Source of the DNA: JACCTU01 sp963809175
GTDB lineage: Bacteria; Actinomycetota; Thermoleophilia; Gaiellales; Gaiellaceae
DNA length: 64,000 nucleotides
Direction: 5' to 3'
NCBI GenBank assembly: GCA_963809175.1
Contig: CAWEIK010000003.1
Coordinates: 1-64,000, forward strand
The stretch's first letter is position 1; each line of letters starts with the position of its first letter. A program made the translations under genes and the position numbers. The notes below the pieces were generated by a model, which did no database searches, was not told where the DNA came from, and saw nothing but the letters and a program-made list of their open reading frames with translations. Of this stretch, positions 57,435 through 64,000 are shown piece after piece.

Positions 57435-58409
57435 GTGCTGACCTACATCATCCGCCGCCTGCTCTACAGCCTCGTCGTGCTTCTCGTGGCGAGTTTCCTC
57501 ATCTTCACGTTCGTGACCATCTCGGGTGACCCGCTGGCGTTCCTGAAGATGTCGCCCGGCGTCGATCCGGCCACGATCGCGAACATCGAGGCCCGCAAGC
57601 ATTTGAACGACCCGATCGTCGTCCAGTACGTCTACTGGCTCCAGGACGCCGTGACGAACCAGTTCGGCACGACGATCATCGGCGAGCGGAAGATCATGCC
57701 GGACATCCAGCGCGTCGTGGGTCACACGCTGCAACTCGTGATCATCGCCGAGGTGTTGGCGATCCTCGTTGCGATCGTGATCGGCGTCTACTCCGCGCTC
57801 AGGCAATACAGCGCGTTCGACTACACGGCGACGACCTTCAGCTTCCTCGGTCTGGCCACGCCAGTCTTCTGGCTGGCGCTGATGCTCCAGATCGTCTTCG
57901 TCAACATCTATTTGTGGTTCGACATCCGAATTTTCTACACGGCGAACCTGAGCGGGGTCGACCCGGGCAACGGCATCTACTTCCTGCTCGACCGGATGCA
58001 GCATCTCGCGCTGCCGGTGATCGTCCTCTGCGTCGCGAGCATCGCCACGTACTCGCGCTTCATGCGCGGAGCGATGCTCGAGGTGATCAACTCCGACTAC
58101 GTCCGCACGGCGCGCGCCAAGGGGCTCAAGGAGCGCTCGGTGATCATGAGGCACGCGTTCCGAAACGCGCTCATCCCGCTGACGACGGTGATCGCACTGA
58201 ACTTCGGCGCGCTGATCGGCGGCGTCGTCGTCACCGAGACGGTGTTCGGTCTCGACGGGATGGGCCTCTACTTCATCAACGCGCTCAACTCCGGCGACCC
58301 GTACCCGGTGATGGCGTGGCTGATGATCGTGTCGGCAGCGATCATCATCTTCAACCTGCTCGCCGACATCACCTACGGCCTCCTGGACCCGCGGGTGCGG
58401 CATGACTGA
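57435..58409 (+). CDS. Peptide ABC transporter permease, DppB type
   Basis: 324 residues, six helices. Starts YIIRRLLYSLVVLLVASFLIF, the DppB/OppB N-terminal pattern, and carries the EAA loop YVRTARAKGLKERSVIMRHAFRNALIP with GGVVVTETVFGLDGMG after it. GTG 57435 has AGGAGG at 57421-57426, a good Shine-Dalgarno, ten bases upstream. It overlaps the next gene by 8 bases. Confidence 0.94.
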   Translation: MLTYIIRRLLYSLVVLLVASFLIFTFVTISGDPLAFLKMSPGVDPATIANIEARKHLNDPIVVQYVYWLQDAVTNQFGTTIIGERKIMPDIQRVVGHTLQLVIIAEVLAILVAIVIGVYSALRQYSAFDYTATTFSFLGLATPVFWLALMLQIVFVNIYLWFDIRIFYTANLSGVDPGNGIYFLLDRMQHLALPVIVLCVASIATYSRFMRGAMLEVINSDYVRTARAKGLKERSVIMRHAFRNALIPLTTVIALNFGALIGGVVVTETVFGLDGMGLYFINALNSGDPYPVMAWLMIVSAAIIIFNLLADITYGLLDPRVRHD

Positions 58410-59394
58410 TCTGATCCGCACGCCCGAGGGCACCAAGCAGCTGGACCACGAGGGGCCCGGCGGCGACGAGCTCCCGGAGCCGATCACGCTGCAGGAGGAG
58501 GAGCTCGCTCACGAGTCGGGCGTCGCGATCAAGCCGCGAAGCCAGTGGTACTACGTGCGGACGCGGTTCTTGCGGCACCGCCTCGCCGTCGCGAGCCTGA
58601 TCGTGTTGATCTTCTTCGCGTTGCTCGCAATCTTCGCGGAGCGAGTGTCGCCGTACGCCTACGACGAGCTCGACCTGTTCAACATCGCGCAGGCGCCGAC
58701 GCGCGAAGGGAATCACTGGTTCGGTACCGACCTGCTCGGGCGGGACTACCTGAGCCGCGTGATCTACGGCCTGCGGACGTCGCTCTGGGTCGCGATCCTC
58801 GTGGCCGGCCTGACGACGCTGATCGGCACGACGATCGGCTCGATCGCCGGCTACTACGGCGGCACGGTCGACAACCTGCTGATGCGCTTCACCGACCTGA
58901 TCCTGACGCTGCCGCTGCTGGCCGTGCTGCTGACCGCGTCGGTGTTCCTCGGCAACGGCGACCCGGTCCGGGTCGGGATCATCCTGGCGCTGCTGATCTG
59001 GACGGGCCTGGCGCGCATCGTGCGCGGCGTCTTCCTCTCCCTGCGAGAGAAGGAGTTCGTCGAGGCGGCGAAGGCCGCCGGCGCCGGGGACGCCCGGATC
59101 ATCGTCCGACATCTGCTGCCGAACGCGGTCGGGCCGATCATCGTCTCGATGACGCTGATCATCGCCGCGGCGATCCTCATCGAGGCCGCCCTCTCGTTCC
59201 TCGGCTTCGGGATCCAGCCGCCGACGCCGGCGCTCGGGAAGCTGATCGCCGACGGCCAGACGCAGGGGTTCGAGGCCTGGTGGCTCGTCACGTTCCCGGG
59301 GCTCGTGATCGTCGTGATCGCACTCGCGGTCAACTTCATCGGCGACGGTCTCCGCGACGCCCTCGACCCGACGCAGCGGAGGCTCCGTGCCTGA
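58402..59394 (+). CDS. Peptide ABC transporter permease, DppC type
   Basis: 330 residues with a 50-residue charged cytoplasmic N-terminus before the first helix, as in DppC/OppC. HWFGTDLLGRDYLSRVIYG, the EAA motif FVEAAKAAGAGDARIIVRHLLPNAVGPII and EAALSFLGFGIQPPTPALG are family hallmarks. It pairs with the DppB-type permease and overlaps the following ATPase gene by 8 bases. Confidence 0.95.
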   Translation: MTDLIRTPEGTKQLDHEGPGGDELPEPITLQEEELAHESGVAIKPRSQWYYVRTRFLRHRLAVASLIVLIFFALLAIFAERVSPYAYDELDLFNIAQAPTREGNHWFGTDLLGRDYLSRVIYGLRTSLWVAILVAGLTTLIGTTIGSIAGYYGGTVDNLLMRFTDLILTLPLLAVLLTASVFLGNGDPVRVGIILALLIWTGLARIVRGVFLSLREKEFVEAAKAAGAGDARIIVRHLLPNAVGPIIVSMTLIIAAAILIEAALSFLGFGIQPPTPALGKLIADGQTQGFEAWWLVTFPGLVIVVIALAVNFIGDGLRDALDPTQRRLRA

Positions 59395-60418
59395 GCCGGT
59401 TCTCTCGATTCGCGACATGACGGTGGAGTTCGGAACCGAGGACGGGGTCGTCAAGGCGGTGACCGGGGTGAACTACGACCTGTTCCCCGGCGAGATCCTC
59501 GGGGTGATCGGCGAGTCCGGCGCAGGCAAGAGCGTGTCGGTGATGACGATGCTCGACCTGATCCCCAAGCCGCCGGGCCGTGTCATCTCGGGCGAGGCGA
59601 TCTTCAAGGGTCGCGACCTGCTGACGATGTCGAAGAGCGAGCTGCGGGACGTCCGCGGCGGCGACATCGCGATGATCTTCCAGGACCCGATGACGTCGCT
59701 GAACCCCGTCCTGAAGGTCGGCTCCCAGATCGCGGAGGCCGTGCTCGCGCACAACTCGAAGGCGAGCGACAACGATGCGAAGAGACGCGCGATCGAGCTT
59801 CTGGAGCTCGTCGGCGTCCCGAACGCCGAGCAGCGGTTCGACCAGTACCCGCACGAGTTCTCGGGCGGGATGCGGCAGCGCGGGATGATCGCGATGGCGA
59901 TCGCCAACGAGCCCTCGGTGCTGATCGCGGACGAGCCGACGACTGCGCTCGACGTGACGATCCAGGCGCAGATCGTCGAGGTGTTGAAGACCGCGCAGCG
60001 TGAGACCCACGCCGCGACGATCCTGATCACCCACGACCTCGGGCTGATCGCCGAGCTCGCGGACCGCGTGGTCGTGATGTACGCCGGCCGCGTCGTCGAG
60101 CTCTCGGACGTCTTCACGATCTTCAACTCGCCGCGACACCCGTACACGGTCGGCCTCATGAACAGCCTGGCGAGGGTCGACATCGACAAGGAAGCGCTGC
60201 TGCCGATTCCCGGGCAGCCGCCGAGCATGATCGCGCCGCCGCCGGGCTGCGCGTTCCATCCGCGCTGCCTGCACTCCCGCGGTCGCGCGCGCTGCCGCAC
60301 GGAGATCCCGCCGCTGCGGCCGTTCGGCGAGGGCGGCAACCACGTGTCTGCGTGTCACTTCGCCGAGGAGCTCGCCGAAGCGGACGTCGTCGGCATCGGA
60401 GCGGAGCAGCCGGCGTGA
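59387..60418 (+). CDS. Peptide ABC transporter ATP-binding protein, DppD type
   Basis: 343 residues. Walker A GESGAGKSVS, Q-loop FQDPMTSLNPV, signature FSGGMRQRGMIAMA, Walker B VLIADEPTTALD, switch His THDLGLIAELAD. The C-terminal oligopeptide-transporter extension has PPPGCAFHPRCLHSRGRARC, where clustered cysteines (as in relatives) may bind an iron-sulfur cluster. GTG 59387; the stop overlaps the next GTG. Confidence 0.95.
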   Translation: MPEPVLSIRDMTVEFGTEDGVVKAVTGVNYDLFPGEILGVIGESGAGKSVSVMTMLDLIPKPPGRVISGEAIFKGRDLLTMSKSELRDVRGGDIAMIFQDPMTSLNPVLKVGSQIAEAVLAHNSKASDNDAKRRAIELLELVGVPNAEQRFDQYPHEFSGGMRQRGMIAMAIANEPSVLIADEPTTALDVTIQAQIVEVLKTAQRETHAATILITHDLGLIAELADRVVVMYAGRVVELSDVFTIFNSPRHPYTVGLMNSLARVDIDKEALLPIPGQPPSMIAPPPGCAFHPRCLHSRGRARCRTEIPPLRPFGEGGNHVSACHFAEELAEADVVGIGAEQPA

Positions 60419-61494
60419 CCGAGACTGCTGCGAGCGCAAGCGCGACCGCCGGCACGGCCGTGTCGACGGACAGCCCGGTGCTGCTCCAGATCGAAGGCCT
60501 CGTCAAGCACTTCCCGATCGGCGGCGGTCTCTTCCGGCGCCAAGTGGGCGCGGTGCGCGCCGTCGAAGGCGTCGACCTGACGGTGCATCGCGGCGAGACG
60601 CTCGGCGTCGTCGGCGAGTCGGGTTGCGGCAAGACGACGCTCGGGCGCACCGTGATGAAGCTCACCGAGCCGACCGCCGGCAAGATCGTCTTCGAGGACC
60701 GCGACATCACGAACCTGTCGCGGCGCCAGATGCGTCCGATCCGGCGCGAGCTGCAGATCGTCTTCCAGGATCCGTACGCGTCGCTGAACCCGCGGATGAC
60801 CGTGCGCGACATCGTCTCGGAGCCGCTGCGGATCCACGGCGTCTACCGGGGGCGTGAAGGCAGGCTCCGCGTCGAGGAGCTGCTCCGCACCGTCGGCCTG
60901 AGCCCGGAGCACGCGAACCGATTTCCGCACGAGTTCTCCGGCGGCCAGCGCCAGCGCATCGGCGTCGCGCGAGCGCTTGCGCTCAACCCGACGATGATGG
61001 TGCTCGACGAGCCCGTCTCGGCGCTCGACGTCTCGATCCAGGCGCAGGTCGTGAACCTGCTCTCCGACCTGCAGAAGGAGTTCAGGCTCACCTACTTGTT
61101 CATCGCGCACGACCTCTCGGTCGTTCGCCACATCTCCGACCGGGTCGCCGTCATGTACCTCGGCAAGATCATGGAGATCGGGACGAAGAACCAGATCTAC
61201 AACGGCCCGACGCACCCGTACACCCAGGCGCTGCTCTCCGCGGTGCCGATCGAGTCGCCGAACCAGCGCGGCAAGCGGGAGCGGATCATCCTCACCGGCG
61301 ACGTCCCGAGCCCTGCCAACCCGCCGTCCGGCTGCGTCTTCCGCACCCGCTGCTGGAAGGCGCAGGAGATCTGCGCCGAGGAGGTGCCGCCGCTGATCGA
61401 CCACGGTCATGGGCACCCGAGCGCCTGCCATTTCGCCGAAGTCAGGCGGCCCCTGGCCATCGACGAGCCGGCCTCCGCGCCGAGTCCGCTCTAA
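60415..61494 (+). CDS. Peptide ABC transporter ATP-binding protein, DppF type
   Basis: 359 residues. Opens with a low-complexity Ala/Thr/Ser tail of about 20 residues, then LVKHFPIGGG (DppF/OppF signature), Walker A GESGCGKTT, FQDPYASLNPRM, signature FSGGQRQRIGVARA, Walker B MMVLDEPVSALD and AHDLSVVRHISD. The C-terminal cysteine cluster PSGCVFRTRCWKAQEICAEE is kept. With DppD it forms the heterodimeric engine of the importer encoded from 55681. Confidence 0.95.
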   Translation: MTETAASASATAGTAVSTDSPVLLQIEGLVKHFPIGGGLFRRQVGAVRAVEGVDLTVHRGETLGVVGESGCGKTTLGRTVMKLTEPTAGKIVFEDRDITNLSRRQMRPIRRELQIVFQDPYASLNPRMTVRDIVSEPLRIHGVYRGREGRLRVEELLRTVGLSPEHANRFPHEFSGGQRQRIGVARALALNPTMMVLDEPVSALDVSIQAQVVNLLSDLQKEFRLTYLFIAHDLSVVRHISDRVAVMYLGKIMEIGTKNQIYNGPTHPYTQALLSAVPIESPNQRGKRERIILTGDVPSPANPPSGCVFRTRCWKAQEICAEEVPPLIDHGHGHPSACHFAEVRRPLAIDEPASAPSPL

Positions 61495-61524
61495 CTCTCT
61501 CCGCCGAACGGCGTCATACGGAAC

Positions 61525-61980
61525 GTGACCCCAGCTTCTCGATCCTCAGCTTGTGACCGCGTGCGCGCCCAGATCGCGCTCGAGGTCGACCACGAGTTTT
61601 CGCAGCTCGAGCGGGCGCGGCGGGCAACCCACGTCGCGCACTGCGCCGAGTGCCGCGCCTTCGGCGTCGAGGTGCGCGAGTTCACGCGCCTGCTCCGCGA
61701 GGCCCCGCCGGAGCTCCTGACGCGGCCGATCGCGGTGCGCCGCCCGCGGACCGCCGCCCGCTCGCTCCGCCTCACGAGCGTCGCTGCGGCGGCGCTGGTC
61801 CTCGCAGTCGCAGGGCTGACCGCACAGGTCGCGAGCCAGTTCGCCACGTCCGACCTCTCTGCCGCCCGCAGCGAGCCGACGGTCTACCCGACAGGGCAGG
61901 ATCTGGAGACTGAGATCCTGGTCATCGAGGCGCTCGCCGCGAACCCGCGCCTGATGGCCGACAACGCCAACCTGCGCTGA
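61525..61980 (+). CDS. Small zinc-finger (ZAS-like) membrane protein
   Basis: About 151 residues. The N-terminal part has Cys and then HVAHCAECRAF (H-x3-C-x2-C), the pattern of zinc-binding anti-sigma domains (zf-HC2). One helix follows (SLRLTSVAAAALVLAVAGLTA, about 90-112), then a short C-terminal tail outside the membrane. Anti-sigma factors of this type are normally paired with an ECF sigma gene; none is seen here. It lies just before atpD, between the peptide transporter and the displaced ATP synthase genes. The GTG start at 61525 is a choice among several. Confidence 0.66.
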   Translation: MTPASRSSACDRVRAQIALEVDHEFSQLERARRATHVAHCAECRAFGVEVREFTRLLREAPPELLTRPIAVRRPRTAARSLRLTSVAAAALVLAVAGLTAQVASQFATSDLSAARSEPTVYPTGQDLETEILVIEALAANPRLMADNANLR

Positions 61981-61997
61981 GCCTGCAGCACCCTCGA

Positions 61998-62054
61998 TAG
62001 ACTTGCCTCGCCGGGTACGCCGTTGCGGCCCGAGACCCACGTCTTCGTAGGAGG
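61998..62054 (+). promoter_or_regulatory. Promoter -10 and ribosome site of atpD-atpC
   Basis: TAGACT (61998-62003) is a plausible -10, with AGGAGG (62049-62054) 3 bases before ATG 62058. A leader of about 50 bases results, and the displaced atpDC pair therefore seems to have its own promoter. Confidence 0.42.
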
Positions 62055-62057
62055 CAC

Positions 62058-63521
62058 ATGCCCGACCAGAACAACGGCCGCAACGTCGGCAAGATCGTCG
62101 AGATCAAGGGCGTCGTGATCGACGCGGTCTTTCCCGACACCCTGCCCTCGATCAACAACGCCGTCTCGATCCAGATGCCGGACGGCGCGACGCTGATCTC
62201 CGAGGTGCAGCAGCACCTCGGCGACGATCGAGTCCGCGTCGTGGCGATGGACTCGACCGACGGCCTCGCCCGAGGCCTCGACGTCGTCGACACCGGCGCT
62301 CCGATCAGCGTGCCGGTCGGCGAGCCGACCCTCGGACGGCTCTGGAACGTGATCGGCGATCCGGTCGACAACGGCGACGCGCTCCCCGACGGGAGCGAGC
62401 GCTGGGCGATCCACCGCGATCCGCCGGAGTTCCGCGAGCTGTCGCCGACGATGGAGATCTTCGAGACGGGCATGAAGGTCATCGACCTCGTCGCGCCGTT
62501 CGTGCGCGGCGGCAAGATCGGCCTCTTCGGCGGCGCCGGGCTCGGCAAGACGGTGCTGATCCAGGAGCTGATCCACAACGTCGCGATGCAGCACGGCGGC
62601 GTGTCGGTCTTCGCCGGCGTCGGCGAGCGCACGCGCGAGGGCAACGACCTCTGGCGCGAGATGACGGAGACGGGCGTGATCGACAAGGTCGCGCTGGTCT
62701 ACGGCCAGATGAACGAGCCGCCGGGCGCGCGCCTGCGCGTCGGCCTGTCCGCGCTGACGATGGCGGAGTACTTCCGCGACGAGGGGCAGGACGTGCTCCT
62801 CTTCATCGACAACATCTTCCGCTTCGTGCAGGCGGGCTCCGAGGTGTCGGCGCTGCTCGGCCGCATGCCGAGCGCCGTCGGCTACCAGCCGACGCTCGCG
62901 ACGGAGATGGGGCAGCTGCAGGAGCGCATCACCTCGACGCGGACGGGCTCCGTCACGTCGGTGCAGGCGATCTACGTCCCCGCGGACGACCTGACCGACC
63001 CCGCGCCGGCGAACACGTTCGCGCATCTCGACGCGTTCATCGTGCTCTCCCGGCCGATCTCCGAGAAGGGCATCTACCCGGCGATCGACCCGCTCGACTC
63101 GTCGTCGCGCGCGCTCGACCGCACGGTCGTCGGCGACGAGCACTACGACACCGCGACGCGCGTGCAGGAGATCCTCCAGCGCTACAAGGACCTGCAGGAC
63201 ATCATCGCGATCCTCGGCATGGACGAGCTCTCCGACGAGGACAAGCTCGTCGTGCAGCGTGCCCGCAAGGTCGAGCGGTTCCTCTCGCAGCCGATGAACG
63301 TCGCGGAGGCCTTCACCGGGCAGCCGGGCGTCTACGTCCGCGTCGAGGACACGATCAAGGGCTTCCAGGAGATCATCGAAGGGCAGCACGACGACTTGCC
63401 CGAGCAGGCCTTCTACATGGTCGGCACGATCGACGAGGCGATGATGAAGGCGCGCGGCGAGGATCCGGTCGCGGCGCGCCGCGCCGCCCGCGAGGCCGAG
63501 ACCGCAGGCGCGGCGGCGTAG
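62058..63521 (+). CDS. atpD: ATP synthase subunit beta
   Basis: Catalytic subunit of F1, 487 residues, intact. Walker A is GGAGLGKTVLI, then VFAGVGERTREGNDLW, DEGQDVLLFIDNIFRF (Walker B) and the signature region PSAVGYQPTLATEMG. C-terminal domain contains LGMDELSDEDKLVVQRARKVERFLSQP. No frame break, unlike atpA, B, F and G. It has its own leader and is followed by atpC; both are separated from atpG by 11.9 kb of other genes. Confidence 0.97.
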   Translation: MPDQNNGRNVGKIVEIKGVVIDAVFPDTLPSINNAVSIQMPDGATLISEVQQHLGDDRVRVVAMDSTDGLARGLDVVDTGAPISVPVGEPTLGRLWNVIGDPVDNGDALPDGSERWAIHRDPPEFRELSPTMEIFETGMKVIDLVAPFVRGGKIGLFGGAGLGKTVLIQELIHNVAMQHGGVSVFAGVGERTREGNDLWREMTETGVIDKVALVYGQMNEPPGARLRVGLSALTMAEYFRDEGQDVLLFIDNIFRFVQAGSEVSALLGRMPSAVGYQPTLATEMGQLQERITSTRTGSVTSVQAIYVPADDLTDPAPANTFAHLDAFIVLSRPISEKGIYPAIDPLDSSSRALDRTVVGDEHYDTATRVQEILQRYKDLQDIIAILGMDELSDEDKLVVQRARKVERFLSQPMNVAEAFTGQPGVYVRVEDTIKGFQEIIEGQHDDLPEQAFYMVGTIDEAMMKARGEDPVAARRAAREAETAGAAA

Positions 63522-63980
63522 TTGTCCGCGCGGCCGCGGTTCGACGTCTCGCTCGTCACGCCGGACGGCACGGTGTTCGAGGGCGACGCGGAGATGCTGA
63601 TCGTCCCGGGAGCGGCGGGCGAGATCGGCGTGCTCGCACGGCACGCGCCGCTCGTCGCGACGCTGAAGTCCGGCGCGACCCGGGTGCACCTCGGCGCCGG
63701 GCAGGTCGAGGAGTTCGCGACCGGGCCGGGGTTCTTCACCGTGCAGCTCGACCGGGCGATCGCGATCGTCGACCACGCGGTCAAGGCGACCGAGATCGAC
63801 CGCGAGGCGGCCGAGCGGATGCTCGAGGAGGCGAAGGCCGAGCTCGAGCGGATCGAGCAGGGCGAGTCGACCGCCGACCGGTGGGTCGTCGAGCAGCGGA
63901 TCATCCACGCGGAGACACAGCTCGAGGTCGCGACCGGCGGCGCCGACATCCGCGACGCGCGCGTCAAGCTCGCGGGTTAG
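63522..63980 (+). CDS. atpC: ATP synthase subunit epsilon
   Basis: 152 residues, TTG start directly after the atpD stop. N-terminal beta sandwich (FDVSLVTPDGTVFEGDAEMLIVPGAAGEIGVLARHAPL) carries the family landmarks, including GEIGVLARHAPL; the C-terminal helices (REAAERMLEEAKAELERIEQ and a further helix) form the regulatory arm that can inhibit ATP hydrolysis. Length is somewhat above the usual 130-140 because of a longer C-terminal segment. Confidence 0.93.
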   Translation: MSARPRFDVSLVTPDGTVFEGDAEMLIVPGAAGEIGVLARHAPLVATLKSGATRVHLGAGQVEEFATGPGFFTVQLDRAIAIVDHAVKATEIDREAAERMLEEAKAELERIEQGESTADRWVVEQRIIHAETQLEVATGGADIRDARVKLAG

Positions 63981-64000
63981 CGCCGACAGCTGCTGCTACG

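Overview
The window is GC-rich, densely packed bacterial DNA. It looks like a deep-branching actinomycete, possibly class Thermoleophilia. The main reason is the gene order rpmE - DUF1385 - prfA - prmC - tsaC - glyA - wecA/rfe-like - atpI - atpBEFHAG, which is the actinobacterial neighbourhood of the ATP synthase operon. High GC, many GTG starts, many GTGA/ATGA gene overlaps and numerous genes with a -10 hexamer only 6-9 bases before the start codon (leaderless mRNAs) agree with this. The class is an inference; no rRNA or tRNA gene was found to settle it.

Layout. 1-1.9 kb: trpE-trpG on the minus strand behind a complete attenuation leader (promoter, Trp-rich leader peptide, terminator). 1.9-11.3 kb: single metabolic genes, mostly acyl-CoA chemistry (thiolase, 3-hydroxyacyl-CoA dehydrogenase, acyl-CoA dehydrogenase), plus an M42 peptidase, a secreted TIMP-like protein, a PLP decarboxylase, an HD-GYP response regulator, a cobalamin adenosyltransferase and a TauE-type permease. 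11.3-26.7 kb: one giant minus-strand gene of about 5,100 codons for a secreted Ig-like repeat protein ending in FnIII, PASTA and receiver-like modules; upstream of it on the same strand are a LuxR-type response regulator and a small receiver-like protein. 28.3-36.3 kb: split methylmalonyl-CoA mutase, enoyl-CoA hydratase, ETF beta/alpha and an ETF dehydrogenase (oxidation of acyl-CoAs and entry of propionyl-CoA carbon), with an MBL hydrolase and an M23 peptidase on the other strand. 36.4-43 kb: threonine dehydratase and the translation/C1 cluster. 43-50 kb: wecA-like gene and atpZ/I/B/E/F/H/A/G. 50.2-61.5 kb: MoxR-DUF58-vWA-TPR-vWA cluster, then a complete dipeptide/oligopeptide ABC transporter. 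61.5-64 kb: a small zinc-finger membrane protein, then atpD and atpC, about 12 kb away from the other ATP synthase genes.

The base-level quality is uneven. About 40 one-base frame breaks occur between 0.4 and 50 kb, most of them a single extra base. They hit genes expected to be essential (atpA, atpB, atpF, atpG, prmC), and each corrected unique complete gene returns to an intact length divisible by three. I read them as sequence errors rather than pseudogenes. From 50.2 kb to the end no gene is broken. No gene-free stretch longer than about 275 bases exists; the two largest (26750-27022 and 28129-28329) are described in the list. I saw no CRISPR array, insertion sequence, prophage, tRNA or rRNA.
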